Positions 1 to 8,563 of a stretch of DNA of 59,365 nucleotides are shown here, piece by piece. The notes under the pieces were generated by a model. The model saw nothing but the letters and a program-made list of their open reading frames with translations, ran no database searches and was not told the DNA's origin. Position 1 is the first letter of the stretch; every line of letters begins with the position of its first letter. Source of the stretch: Tissierellales bacterium (lineage in GTDB: Bacteria > Bacillota > Clostridia > Tissierellales > VENL01); contig JANQLB010000126.1 in the NCBI GenBank assembly GCA_028280805.1, positions 1-59,365 on the forward strand. The letters run 5' to 3'. A program made the translations under genes and the position numbers.

Positions 1-94
1 TGTAAGTGACTAGCACAAAATCATAGATTTTGGCTATCTACTTGCACTCTGTGTAAGTGACTAGCACAAAATCATAGATTTTGGCTATCTACTT
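1..94. repeat. Two tandem copies of a 43-bp imperfect palindrome
   Basis: Positions 1-43 and 52-94 are identical 43-bp units with a 51-bp period. The core of each unit (AAAATC-ATA-GATTTT) is a perfect short inverted repeat, and the outer ends (AAGT...ACTT) also pair, so each copy can fold into a long imperfect hairpin. The array may continue to the left of the window. It lies downstream of the phoR-type gene and its terminator and abuts the 79-bp palindromic element at 99-177. Function unknown; it looks like a dispersed extragenic palindrome. Confidence 0.8.
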
Positions 95-98
95 AACT

Positions 99-177
99 CG
101 TCTTATCCGAATACTATAGAGTTCTTTACTCATAGCTTTAAAGCAAGAGTATTAGAATTGTAAGCTATCGGATAAAA
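99..177 (-). repeat. 79-bp MITE-like palindromic element, copy A
   Basis: On the minus strand this copy begins TTTATCCGATAGC and ends GGATAAGACG, with imperfect inverted arms of about 30 bp around an AAAGCTA centre. It closely matches the copy at 27808-27886, in opposite orientation, and partly matches 26348-26410. The element has no coding capacity. Only 4 bp separate its AAGACG end from the tandem hairpin units at 1-94. It is probably a non-autonomous mobile or structured-RNA element; no target duplication was found by eye. Confidence 0.7.
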
Positions 178-231
178 GTAACGGTATCTTTTATAATTAT
201 TATAATAAATAGATAAGACTTATGCAATTCT

Positions 232-266
232 ATAAAAAAATAAAAGAAGCCATAAACAGCTTCTTG
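232..266 (-). terminator. Terminator after the phoR-type gene
   Basis: On the minus strand an AAGAAGC/GCTTCTT stem with an 8-nt loop is followed by a T-rich tract (TTTATTTTTTT). It starts 3 bp past the kinase stop codon and ends the pgeF/phoP/phoR-type transcription unit. Confidence 0.75.
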
Positions 267-268
267 CT

Positions 269-2041
269 TTATTTTACATTCCGATTTTTAACCGGCAGAG
301 TAATTTTAAATTCTGTTCCTTTATTAACTTCACTGTTTAACTCAATTCTTCCTTTAAAAGATAACACTATGTGCTTTACTATAGCTAAACCTAAACCAGT
401 ACCACCAATTTGTCTGGTTCTAGCTTTATCAACTCTATAAAATCTTTCAAACAATCTAGATATATGTTCTTTATCAATACCAATACCTGTATCTTTTATT
501 TTAATAATAAGGTGTTTTCTTTTATAATAGCTTATTACTCTTATTTCTCCACCATTAGGAGTGTACTTTATAGCATTATCAATTAAGTTTATTAACATTT
601 GCTTAAACCAACCCGGACTGCCGTAAATGTTTGGCAGGTTTTCATCAATTTCCTCAATGATTTTAATTTTCTTCCTTTTAGCTATCTCTCCTAAGAATAG
701 ATTTACTTCGTTTATAGATTTATTAACATTTATTTTCTCTTGCTTCATTTTATTATTTTTATTCTCAATTTCAGAAAGTAATAATAAATCTTGTATTAAT
801 AAAGTCAGTCTATTTGTTTCTATATCTATTATATCTAAGAACTTATTCCTAATTTTCTCATCTTCTACAGCTCCATTCTTTAATGTTTCAACAAATCCCT
901 TGATTGAAGTCAGAGGAGTTTTTAATTCATGAGAAACATTTGCAACAAAATCTTTTCTCATCCGTTCAAGTTTTCTTATCTCTGTTATATCTTGAATTAA
1001 TATTAATACTCCAATTGTTCTAGTAGGATCATGAGATAATCTGATAGGATTTGAATATATATTTAAAATCCTATGATTAGGAGTAAATATTTCTATTTCA
1101 TCCTTTGATGAAACATTACTATTAAGAAGTTTTTGAATTAAATCATCTAAGATATTATTTCTTACAGCCTTTAAAATATATTTCCCTTTTATATCTTCTT
1201 CTTTTAAATTAAACATTTCTTCTGCGGCCGGATTAATAAACATAATCCTTTTTAAGTTGTCTAGTGCTATTACACCATTAATCATACTTGAAAGTATAGC
1301 TCTCATTTTTGTGTTACTTTCTTGAAGCTGGTTTATAGTGTCATGCAGCTTTGTACTCATTAAGTTAAAGTTTTCTGTTAGTGTGCCGAGTTCATCTTCA
1401 GATTTTAAATATAACTTTTCACCATAATTACCTTGAGCAATCTTCTTTGTAGCATTTGTAAGCTGCTTAATAGGGTCTGTTACAGTTTGAACATACCTAA
1501 AACCTAATAAAAACGCAACTAATAACCCTGCTATAATAGATATAACAATATATTCTAGCATGGTTCTATTTATGTTGTTTAGATACTCTAATGGCATTGA
1601 TAATCTAATAACAGATATTTGATTTGAGTTATGTTCAAATGGTATAGCAACGTATATCATTGCTGAATTTAAAGCATCACTGTATCTTCTGCTTATGCCT
1701 ACTTGTCCTTCAAAAGCTTTCTTAACCTCCGGTCTGTCACTATAATTCTCTAATTTACTTATATCTGCATCAGAATCTCCTACTACGCGACCATTAAAAT
1801 CTATTAAAGTTACCCTAGCATTGACTCTGTCAGAGAATAATTCTGATAGATTTTGAAAATCCAATTGATCTATATTATCGTTCTGGAATATAAATTCTTT
1901 GATAAGCATAGAATTGGTCTCAAGTCTTTTTTCTATTCCATGAATATATTCTGCTCTAAAAAGACTTAATGCAAGTATACCAGTTGTCAGAACACCAATT
2001 AAGAGTAGAGTTATAAACGCAATGAGTATTTTTCTCTGCAT
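269..2041 (-). CDS. phoR: PhoR/PnpS-type membrane sensor histidine kinase
   Basis: This sensor kinase of about 591 residues has a TM helix near residues 5-27, an extracytoplasmic domain, a second TM near 163-185, HAMP, a PAS domain, HisKA and HATPase. The phospho-acceptor H371 lies in a SHELKTP motif. The N box (LIDNAIKYTP) and a GTGLGLAIVKH G box are intact, so it should be active. The start is the ATG at 2041, preceded by AAGGTGG; an in-frame GTG nine bases upstream overlaps that ribosome site. It follows the response regulator gene by 11 bp. The HAMP-PAS layout is shared by PhoR/PnpS and WalK. The Pho-box-like repeats before pstS in this window favour a phosphate-sensing role, but WalK is not excluded. 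Confidence 0.75.
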   Translation of the reverse strand: MQRKILIAFITLLLIGVLTTGILALSLFRAEYIHGIEKRLETNSMLIKEFIFQNDNIDQLDFQNLSELFSDRVNARVTLIDFNGRVVGDSDADISKLENYSDRPEVKKAFEGQVGISRRYSDALNSAMIYVAIPFEHNSNQISVIRLSMPLEYLNNINRTMLEYIVISIIAGLLVAFLLGFRYVQTVTDPIKQLTNATKKIAQGNYGEKLYLKSEDELGTLTENFNLMSTKLHDTINQLQESNTKMRAILSSMINGVIALDNLKRIMFINPAAEEMFNLKEEDIKGKYILKAVRNNILDDLIQKLLNSNVSSKDEIEIFTPNHRILNIYSNPIRLSHDPTRTIGVLILIQDITEIRKLERMRKDFVANVSHELKTPLTSIKGFVETLKNGAVEDEKIRNKFLDIIDIETNRLTLLIQDLLLLSEIENKNNKMKQEKINVNKSINEVNLFLGEIAKRKKIKIIEEIDENLPNIYGSPGWFKQMLINLIDNAIKYTPNGGEIRVISYYKRKHLIIKIKDTGIGIDKEHISRLFERFYRVDKARTRQIGGTGLGLAIVKHIVLSFKGRIELNSEVNKGTEFKITLPVKNRNVK

Positions 2042-2052
2042 GCCGTCCACCT

Positions 2053-2745
2053 TTATTTTATTTTATATCCAACGCCTCTTATAGTTTCAATGTATTTTGG
2101 TGCTTTGTCATTTTCTTCTATCTTCTTTCTCAGGTGTCTAATATGAACATCCACTGTTCTAGTTTCACCAAAATAGTCATAACCCCATACTTCATCTAAC
2201 AGCATATTTCTAGAAAGAACTTTCCCTCTATTTTCAGCAAGAATTCTTAACAGTTCAAACTCTTTAAGCGTCAAATCAATCTTAGTATCTCCTTTTGTTA
2301 CCTCATGTTTTTCAATATCAATTTGTATATCATTTATTTTAATAATCTTACTTTCTTCTTTTTTATCATCAATACTTCTTCTTAGAACTGCCTTCATTCT
2401 TGCAGTAAGCTCTCTAACGCTAAACGGCTTGGTTAAATAATCATCTGCTCCTATTTCTAAACCTAATACTTTGTCAGTTTCCTCACTTTTAGCTGTTAGC
2501 ATTATAATAGGAATTTTTTCAGTTTCCGGGTCTTTTCTTAATCTTCTGCATACCTCTATCCCATCAATTCCGGGCAGCATCAAATCTAAAATAACTATGT
2601 CTATTTCTTCTTTTTTTGCAAGCTCCAAAGCTTTATTTCCGTCATAAGCTTCAATAACACTATAACCATTTCCTTCTAAGTTAAACTTGATAAGCTCAAC
2701 TATATGCACTTCATCATCTACTACAAGAACTTTACCATAGTTCAT
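2053..2745 (-). CDS. phoP: OmpR/PhoB-family response regulator (PhoP-like)
   Basis: The 230-residue protein has a receiver domain (acidic DD at 10-11, phospho-acceptor D54 in VILDLMLPG, conserved K in LTKPF) and a C-terminal winged-helix DNA-binding domain ending in the typical RGVGYKI motif. It is cognate to the downstream kinase. The start is the ATG at 2745 with GGAGGTG upstream. PhoP-family regulators bind direct repeats of TTAACA-like sites with an 11-bp period, and such an array occurs upstream of pstS at about 45380-45428. This supports a phosphate-starvation role over WalR, although the two families are close. Confidence 0.8.
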   Translation of the reverse strand: MNYGKVLVVDDEVHIVELIKFNLEGNGYSVIEAYDGNKALELAKKEEIDIVILDLMLPGIDGIEVCRRLRKDPETEKIPIIMLTAKSEETDKVLGLEIGADDYLTKPFSVRELTARMKAVLRRSIDDKKEESKIIKINDIQIDIEKHEVTKGDTKIDLTLKEFELLRILAENRGKVLSRNMLLDEVWGYDYFGETRTVDVHIRHLRKKIEENDKAPKYIETIRGVGYKIK

Positions 2746-2765
2746 TTACTTACACCTCCAAAAAA

Positions 2766-3587
2766 TTATAGCAATTGAATGACAGCAGCCATTCTTCCAG
2801 TCTTTCCATCTTCTTTTCTATAGGAATAGAACTTATCATTATTGCAATTTGTACATAATTTACTTATTATAATATTTTTTTGTAAAATTCCTCTACCCTT
2901 TAATATTACCATATTAGCCTGCCATAAATTAAGATACCACTTATTATCTCCCTTTGAAATCAACAGTTTTTCAAGCTTTGTAAAATTTTCGTTAAATGTT
3001 TTAAATACATTCTCACCTACTTCATAACAGCAAGGTCCAATTGAAGGTCCAATCCCAACTAAAATATCTTTAGGTAAGCAATTATATAAATCAACCATTT
3101 TATCTATTATTTTCTCGGCAATCTTACCGGCTGTACCCCTCCAACCTGCATGAGCTAATCCAATAACTTTTTTACTAGGGTCTAAAAAATACAGCGGAAC
3201 ACAGTCAGCATAAAAAGTACAAAGAGCTATTTCTCTTTTATTGGTGATAAGCCCATCAATGCCTTCTTCATTATTATTAAGAAGTATGTCTTTTGCTGTA
3301 TGGCTTTTATCTACAATTCTTATATCTGTACCATGAACCTGATTTGAAAAAGCAATACTATCAATAGATATATCTAATAATTTACATATGATTTCATAAT
3401 TTTTCCTTACATCATCTATACTGTCTTCTCTGTTTATACCAAGGTTAAGACTGTCAAAAGGTGGTTTGCTGAAACCTTTAATACGTGTAGAAAATAAATG
3501 TTTTACTAATTTTGTTCTATCAAAAGAAGGAATAGTATAATATATAACTCCATCTTTCTCTCTTTTAGTAAAATTGGACTTTATCAT
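2766..3587 (-). CDS. pgeF: Peptidoglycan editing factor PgeF (YlmD/YfiH laccase-domain family)
   Basis: The 273-residue protein has the multicopper-polyphenol-oxidase-like fold. It shows the family signatures NQVHG, a TFYADCVPL motif, a GLAHAGWRGT segment and GPSIGPCCYEVG, which carry the His/Cys metal or active-site residues. PgeF in other bacteria removes misincorporated amino acids from muropeptides or acts on purine nucleosides. Its position after ylmC and nrdR and near sigG matches the ylm region of Firmicutes. GGAGG precedes the ATG. The response regulator gene starts 20 bp downstream, so this gene is probably transcribed with phoP/phoR. Confidence 0.85.
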   Translation of the reverse strand: MIKSNFTKREKDGVIYYTIPSFDRTKLVKHLFSTRIKGFSKPPFDSLNLGINREDSIDDVRKNYEIICKLLDISIDSIAFSNQVHGTDIRIVDKSHTAKDILLNNNEEGIDGLITNKREIALCTFYADCVPLYFLDPSKKVIGLAHAGWRGTAGKIAEKIIDKMVDLYNCLPKDILVGIGPSIGPCCYEVGENVFKTFNENFTKLEKLLISKGDNKWYLNLWQANMVILKGRGILQKNIIISKLCTNCNNDKFYSYRKEDGKTGRMAAVIQLL

Positions 3588-3607
3588 AACTACCTCCTAT
3601 AAGATTT

Positions 3608-3633
3608 AAAAATAGGACTCTTAAATGAGTCCT
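3608..3633 (-). terminator. Terminator overlapping the nrdR stop codon
   Basis: On the minus strand, AGGACTC-ATTTAA-GAGTCCT is followed by ATTTTTAAA. The stem includes the last base of the nrdR stop codon. It probably attenuates read-through into pgeF. Confidence 0.7.
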
Positions 3634-4091
3634 TATTTCCTTTCACCTAACAGCTTTTCTAGTTCATCCATAAATGTATTTATATCTTTGAATTGTCTAT
3701 AAACTGATGCAAACCTTACATAGGCTACTTCATCAATATTCTTTAACCTATTCATAACTTTTTCACCGATGAATTTAGTAGTAATTTCTCTTTCTAAGGA
3801 GTTATATAACTCTCTTTCAATTTCATCAGCTATTGATTCTATATCTTTCACAGAAACTGGACGTTTTTCACATGCTCTAATAATTCCGTTCACAAGCTTA
3901 TTTCGATTATAAGATTGTCTGGTTCCATCCTTTTTTATCAAAATTAAAGGAATTTCTTCAATCTTTTCGTATGTGGTAAATCGTTTATTACAGTTTATAC
4001 ACTCTCGTCTTCTTCTAATAGTTTGTCCTTCTTCAGTAGGTCTTGAATCAATAACCTTAGTTTCATAATAACTGCAATAGGGACATTTCAT
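3633..4091 (-). CDS. nrdR: Transcriptional repressor NrdR
   Basis: The 152-residue protein has an N-terminal zinc ribbon (CPYC at 3-6 and CINC about 30 residues later) followed by an ATP-cone domain, the standard NrdR layout and length. NrdR senses ATP/dATP and represses ribonucleotide reductase genes. Its ATG at 4091 follows AAAGGTGG. It lies between the ylmC-type gene and pgeF, a common clostridial arrangement near sigG. No NrdR box was found by eye in this window. Confidence 0.92.
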   Translation of the reverse strand: MKCPYCSYYETKVIDSRPTEEGQTIRRRRECINCNKRFTTYEKIEEIPLILIKKDGTRQSYNRNKLVNGIIRACEKRPVSVKDIESIADEIERELYNSLEREITTKFIGEKVMNRLKNIDEVAYVRFASVYRQFKDINTFMDELEKLLGERK

Positions 4092-4162
4092 TTAATAACC
4101 ACCTTTACTCTGGTATTAATTAAAATTATATTACAAATTCCTTTAAAAGTCTAATGTAAATA

Positions 4163-4441
4163 CTAATACACTTTTTCTACTTTATTTTCTTTATGATTTT
4201 CCCATTCAGGACTTAAATCTACAAGTACAACGTGAACACCTATCTTAATAATGTTTTCCCATCTTATGATATAATCCTCGTTTTTCCCAAAAAAACCTAA
4301 CACTCTGCCCGGACCCGGAATAATTATTGCTTCTATTTTTCCTTCCTGAAGATTTACTTCTATATCCGATATGTGACCGAGTCTGCTCCCATCTTTAACA
4401 TTTACTATTTCCTTCTCTCTTAAATCAGAAGTTTTAACCAT
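4163..4441 (-). CDS. YlmC/YmxH-family PRC-barrel sporulation protein
   Basis: This 92-residue single-domain PRC-barrel protein starts with MVKTSDLREKEIVN and has the family features DGSRLGHISD and PGPGRVLGFFGK. YlmC/YmxH proteins lie downstream of sigG in many spore formers and are associated with sporulation; their biochemical role is unclear. The start follows GAAGGTG. The 210 bp up to sigG hold the sigG terminator and AT-rich DNA. Confidence 0.85.
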   Translation of the reverse strand: MVKTSDLREKEIVNVKDGSRLGHISDIEVNLQEGKIEAIIIPGPGRVLGFFGKNEDYIIRWENIIKIGVHVVLVDLSPEWENHKENKVEKVY

Positions 4442-4604
4442 TTTATCACCTTCTCATCTTTTTTTATGTACTATTATATATATACTGGATACTTGTCTTA
4501 AAATATTCCTATACAAACAAAAAAAGATTAAGTATATATGGTTAATCTATCATTAATATTAAAACATCAGCTTTATTGTCTCTAAAAAACCCATAAAATG
4601 AACA

Positions 4605-4625
4605 TGCTTGACGAAATGTCAAGCA
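4605..4625 (-). terminator. Hairpin terminator after sigG
   Basis: A perfect GCTTGAC stem with a 5-nt loop lies about 27 bp past the sigG stop codon. The downstream U content is modest, so termination strength is uncertain. Confidence 0.55.
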
Positions 4626-4651
4626 ATTAATTTTTTAAATCTGTTTTTGTT

Positions 4652-5425
4652 TTAAATAAGTTTTCTCATATGTCTTAAAGCTGTTTTTTCTAATCTAGAA
4701 ACCTGAGCCTGAGAAATACCTATTTCTTCTGCTACCTCCATTTGAGTTTTTCCTTCATAGAATCTGAGATTAAGTATAAGTTTTTCTCTATCATTTAGCC
4801 GCCTTAATCCCTCTCTTAGTGCTATACCTTCTAACCATGTTTCATCTTCACTCTTTTCATCACTTACTTGATCCATTACATAAATTGCATCTCCACTGTC
4901 ATGATATATTGGTTCAAATAAAGAAATAGGGTCTTGTATAGCATCTAAAGCAAATACTACTTCTTCTTTAGGTAAGTTTAACTCTTTGGCAATTTCAGAA
5001 ATAGTTGGTTCTTTAGAATTTTTATTAATTAATTGATCCCTTACTTGTAATGCCTTGTAAGCAATATCTCTTAATGACCTGCTTACCCTTATAGAATTAT
5101 TGTCTCTAAGGTATCTTCTTATTTCACCTATTATCATTGGAACAGCATAAGTAGAAAATTTTACATTTTGACTAAGATCAAAATTATCAATAGCTTTTAT
5201 TAGTCCTATACAACCTACTTGGAACAAATCATCAACGTGTTCTCCTCTTTTATTAAATCTTTGAATAACACTTAATACTAATCTAAGGTTTCCTTGTATA
5301 AACTCATCTCTTGCACTCGTATCACCAGCATGTATTCTATCAAATAAAACTCTCATTTCTTTATTTGTAAGAACAGGCAATTCAGCAGTATTTACACCGC
5401 AAATCTCTACTTTATTTGTATGCAT
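4652..5425 (-). CDS. sigG: Late forespore sigma factor SigG
   Basis: About 257 residues from the chosen start. Regions 2, 3 and 4 of a sigma-70-family factor are all present (VDDLFQVGCIGLIKAIDNFD, FSTYAVPMIIGEIRRYLRDN, and a C-terminal helix-turn-helix in EEIGISQAQVSRLEK). The N-terminal NKVEICGV segment is diagnostic for SigG. The reading frame extends upstream to 5467, but the ATG at 5425 with GGAATGGAG before it aligns with known SigG N-termini. The gene is separate from sigE by about 168 bp and has its own forespore-type promoter candidate at 5473-5500, consistent with SigF/SigG control in Bacillus. Confidence 0.95.
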   Translation of the reverse strand: MHTNKVEICGVNTAELPVLTNKEMRVLFDRIHAGDTSARDEFIQGNLRLVLSVIQRFNKRGEHVDDLFQVGCIGLIKAIDNFDLSQNVKFSTYAVPMIIGEIRRYLRDNNSIRVSRSLRDIAYKALQVRDQLINKNSKEPTISEIAKELNLPKEEVVFALDAIQDPISLFEPIYHDSGDAIYVMDQVSDEKSEDETWLEGIALREGLRRLNDREKLILNLRFYEGKTQMEVAEEIGISQAQVSRLEKTALRHMRKLI

Positions 5426-5472
5426 TATAGTACTCCATTCCTTTCTGAGTTGATTTGCCCCTTTCAATAAAA

Positions 5473-5500
5473 ATTATTACCTTCTGCCCTTTTTTTATAC
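5473..5500 (-). promoter_or_regulatory. Putative SigF/SigG-type promoter of sigG
   Basis: On the minus strand, GTATA (5500-5496) and GGTAATAAT (5481-5473) are separated by 14 bp. They resemble the forespore sigma consensus (-35 near GYATA, -10 near GGNAANANT), though the spacer is about one base short. The position is about 48 bp upstream of the sigG start codon. Confidence 0.5.
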
Positions 5501-5592
5501 ACTAATTAATGTAAATAGATTAACTAATTTTTAGTAAAAAAATAAACCCTAAAAGCTTATAAACCTTTAAAGCCTTTAAGGTTATTTTTTAA

Positions 5593-6324
5593 TCAAACCA
5601 TTTTACTTATCTCTTTTTGTAATCTTCTTACAATTCTTTTTTCAAGTCTAGATATATAGGATTGTGATATTCCAAGAATATCTGCTACCTCTTTTTGAGT
5701 TTTTTCTTCTTCCTTACCAAGTCCAAACCTAAGCTTCATAATTTTTTTCTCTCTATTAGATAGATTAATCATGGCCTCTTGTAATAAATTTTTGTCAATT
5801 TCTTCCTCTAAATATTTGAATATTATATCATTTTCAGTACCTAATATATCAGAAAGTAAAAGTTCATTTCCATCCCAATCTATATTAAGAGGTTCATCAA
5901 AGGATATTTCAGATTTAGTCTTACTATTTCTCCTTAAATACATTAAGATTTCATTTTCTATACACTTAGAAGCATATGTAGCTAATTTTATATTTTTGTC
6001 TGGCTTAAAGGTGTTTACTGCCTTTATTAGTCCTATCGTTCCTATTGAAATCAAATCCTCTACACCTACTCCGGTATTATCAAATTTTCTTGCAATATAA
6101 ACTACTAATCTTAAGTTTCGTTCAATTAATACATTTTTTACATCATCATCTTTCTTTAATTTTGAAATTAAAAACTGCTCTTCTTCTTTTGATAAAGGAG
6201 GAGGTAATACCTCGCTACCTCCGATATAAAATATCTCCTCTGTGTTATAAAGTCTTAATTTTTTTAATATTTTAATATAATATAATTTCAATAATAAACT
6301 AATTTTTTTTCTAAAGATTAACAT
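5593..6324 (-). CDS. sigE: Mother-cell sigma factor SigE, with pro-sequence
   Basis: The 243-residue protein closely follows the SigE pattern. A hydrophobic, basic N-terminal pro-sequence (about residues 1-30) comes first, then [17 protein letters not shown], the region 2 core [37 protein letters not shown], and a region 4 HTH ([15 protein letters not shown]). SigE is made inactive and cleaved by SpoIIGA after septation. The gene directly follows spoIIGA (14-bp gap, GGAGG ribosome site), forming the classical spoIIG operon, and sigG comes next. Confidence 0.96.
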   Translation of the reverse strand: MLIFRKKISLLLKLYYIKILKKLRLYNTEEIFYIGGSEVLPPPLSKEEEQFLISKLKKDDDVKNVLIERNLRLVVYIARKFDNTGVGVEDLISIGTIGLIKAVNTFKPDKNIKLATYASKCIENEILMYLRRNSKTKSEISFDEPLNIDWDGNELLLSDILGTENDIIFKYLEEEIDKNLLQEAMINLSNREKKIMKLRFGLGKEEEKTQKEVADILGISQSYISRLEKRIVRRLQKEISKMV

Positions 6325-6338
6325 TGTTAATCGCCTCC

Positions 6339-7235
6339 TTATTTTAATATTTCTGGATGTAGCAATGCCATATACTTGTTATCAGGAGATAGAGTATTAT
6401 TATAAATCCCAACTACTATGTTAGATATAGTAGTGTGATTCTCATCTTTTAATGATACTTTATCAGGTTTAAATCCAAGAAGTAATCCATTTTCTAAACC
6501 AATAGACTTAAAAGGTATAACCCTAAACCTAATTTCATCTGTAGTTTTAGACATAATACTTGAAATAATTTCAAGATTATTTTCTTTATATTCCAGAAAA
6601 ATATTCTGAATGTTATGAGGTAGTAACTCCTTTATAGCTAAAAACTCTGCAACGATTACGGGAGTTTCTGATATTGGATCTTTTAACGAATTTCCTGTAT
6701 CCATCAATGCCATTATATCCGCCTTTTTATCTTTAAGATGAATTGTTATGGGGATAAATACCTTTTCCTTACTAATAATATTTTGAATATATCCCCAAGT
6801 AAATTTAAGTAAGATTAAAGATAAAAAGATTGCTAAAATTAGTAGTTTAATAAGTGAAGGTAATCCCTGTATGTAAAAAATTCCTCCTCCCACAAATGCT
6901 TCTATATCAAAGAAATAGAAAAACGCCAATGCAGCTCCGCCAAATACAAAAGTTACAATATAAAATGTTGCTATCTGCTTAATAAAGTAATATAATTTTG
7001 CAGGATTGAATCCAACTATTATCATTAATATAGAAACTGCTATCTTAACTAAAAACTTTGCTAAGAATTGTAATGATGGAAAAAAGACTACAAAAGCATA
7101 TAATGCTCCTATAAGGGAAGCTAAAATTAATCTGATATTACTTGTTTCTGTTCTTGTAAATCTTTTGGTAGCATATAATATAATGTAGTTAATTATTAAG
7201 TTTTCTAACAAAAAGTATTCTGCAACTATTTCCAA
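6339..7235 (-). CDS. spoIIGA: Sporulation sigma-E processing peptidase SpoIIGA
   Basis: The N-terminal half has about five membrane helices. The C-terminal half is an aspartic-protease domain with the catalytic motif [10 protein letters not shown] (D179). SpoIIGA cleaves the SigE pro-sequence. I place the start at a TTG (7235), about 6 bp behind GGGGGAG. The reading frame extends 17 codons further upstream, but those codons are unlike the family and lack a good ribosome site. The gene is cotranscribed with sigE and is probably driven by the wide-spaced promoter at 7307-7339. Confidence 0.9.
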   Translation of the reverse strand: MEIVAEYFLLENLIINYIILYATKRFTRTETSNIRLILASLIGALYAFVVFFPSLQFLAKFLVKIAVSILMIIVGFNPAKLYYFIKQIATFYIVTFVFGGAALAFFYFFDIEAFVGGGIFYIQGLPSLIKLLILAIFLSLILLKFTWGYIQNIISKEKVFIPITIHLKDKKADIMALMDTGNSLKDPISETPVIVAEFLAIKELLPHNIQNIFLEYKENNLEIISSIMSKTTDEIRFRVIPFKSIGLENGLLLGFKPDKVSLKDENHTTISNIVVGIYNNTLSPDNKYMALLHPEILK

Positions 7236-7306
7236 TATATCTCCCCCTTTAAAGCATAATAGTGCCATTACAATACTATTATTCACATGTCCTTATTTTT
7301 ATGACT

Positions 7307-7339
7307 ATTATATATTATTTCTTATTAGAAATTTGTCAT
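7307..7339 (-). promoter_or_regulatory. Putative spoIIG promoter (wide-spaced, Spo0A-type)
   Basis: On the minus strand, ATGACA (7339-7334) and TATAAT (7312-7307) are 21 bp apart. In B. subtilis the spoIIG promoter has an unusually wide 22-bp spacer and depends on Spo0A. TGACAAA-like and TTCGAC-like sequences overlap and precede the -35, weakly resembling 0A boxes. Confidence 0.42.
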
Positions 7340-7351
7340 ATCCTGAAGTCG

Positions 7352-7390
7352 AAAAAAAGGATAATTTCCTAAGTAGGAAATTATCCTTTT
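7352..7390 (-). terminator. Strong terminator after ftsZ
   Basis: A perfect 16-bp stem (AAAAGGATAATTTCCT with an AAGT loop) is followed on the minus strand by seven T residues. It separates the division cluster from spoIIGA-sigE and lies just before the spoIIG promoter candidate. Confidence 0.88.
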
Positions 7391-7438
7391 AAATTCATGT
7401 TGTTAAGTACAATAATCTTTAAATTATATTTATGTTTT

Positions 7439-8539
7439 TTATGGTTTGTATTTTTTCCTCAAAAAAGTAGGTATATCAAGGTCATCAGATTCATAATACT
7501 TCTTGTCCTTAGCGTTTTTGTCCTTATTAAGGTTATTTGCGTTTTTTAACTTACTGCTGACACTATTGTCATTATCCTTCTTTTTAAGATCAGTAAACCC
7601 TGTTGCTATAACAGTAATTTTCAACTCATCTTTAAGATTTTCGTCTACTCCTGCACCAAAAATTATATTAGCATCTGGATCAACAGACTGCCTAATAAGG
7701 TCAGCAGCTTCATTGACCTCAAATAATCCAAGATTTTTACCACCTGTTATATTTAAAAGTACACCTTTAGCACCATCAATAGAAGTTTCTAATAAAGGGC
7801 TTTGTATTGCTTGTTTAGCAGCTTCAGTTGCTCTATTTTCTCCACTGCCCTTACCTATACCCATATGTGCTAAACCTTGATTAGCCATTACAGTCTTCAC
7901 ATCAGCAAAGTCTAGGTTTATCAAAGCAGGTAATGCTATTAAATCAGATATACCTTGAATACCTTGTCTTAAAACATCATCTGCGATTCTAAAAGCATCT
8001 ATGATTGTAGTCTTTTTTTCTACAACCTGTAACAGCCTGTCATTTGGTATTGTAACTAAAGTATCAACTTTGTCTCTAAGTTTATCTATTCCTTTTTCAG
8101 CATGAACCATTCTTCTTCTGCCTTCAAATATAAAGGGCTTAGTCACAACTCCAACTGTTAATATCCCTAGCTCCTTTGCAGCTTCTGCAACTATAGGTGC
8201 AGCTCCAGTTCCTGTTCCTCCTCCCATACCGGCTGTAACAAATACCATATCGGCACCTTCTAAAGCCTGTATGATTTCATTCCTGCTTTCCTCGGCAGCC
8301 TTCATTCCAATTTCAGGGTTAGCACCAGCACCTAATCCTCTGGTAAGTTTTTCTCCTATCTGTACTTTTATTTCAGCCTTTGAAGAGTATAAAGCCTGTT
8401 TATCAGTGTTTATGGCAATAAAATCTACTCCTTGGACGTTATTCTCTATCATTCTATTTACAGCGTTATTACCGCCTCCGCCTACTCCAATTACTTTTAT
8501 ATGAGCAAATTGTTCTATATCTACATCGAATTCAAACAC
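7439..8539 (-). CDS. ftsZ: Cell division GTPase FtsZ
   Basis: The 366-residue tubulin-like GTPase has the GTP-binding motif GGGTGTGAA near residues 107-115, the N-terminal [15 protein letters not shown] loop, and a synergy-loop region in the [14 protein letters not shown] area. A flexible linker leads to the conserved C-terminal peptide [12 protein letters not shown], which binds FtsA and other partners. It follows ftsA closely and ends the division operon, with a strong terminator downstream. Confidence 0.98.
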   Translation of the reverse strand: MFEFDVDIEQFAHIKVIGVGGGGNNAVNRMIENNVQGVDFIAINTDKQALYSSKAEIKVQIGEKLTRGLGAGANPEIGMKAAEESRNEIIQALEGADMVFVTAGMGGGTGTGAAPIVAEAAKELGILTVGVVTKPFIFEGRRRMVHAEKGIDKLRDKVDTLVTIPNDRLLQVVEKKTTIIDAFRIADDVLRQGIQGISDLIALPALINLDFADVKTVMANQGLAHMGIGKGSGENRATEAAKQAIQSPLLETSIDGAKGVLLNITGGKNLGLFEVNEAADLIRQSVDPDANIIFGAGVDENLKDELKITVIATGFTDLKKKDNDNSVSSKLKNANNLNKDKNAKDKKYYESDDLDIPTFLRKKYKP

Positions 8540-8563
8540 ATAATGACCTCCTTATCTTTAGAA

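Noticed and set aside
1..94. Possible CRISPR array
   Set aside because: Only two repeats are visible, the gap is 8 bp rather than a spacer of about 30 bp, and the unit itself is a long palindrome. No cas genes are present.
2053..2745. WalR identity for the response regulator
   Set aside because: It cannot be excluded, but the walRK companions (yycH, yycI, yycJ/walJ) are absent and the Pho-box array upstream of pstS favours PhoP.
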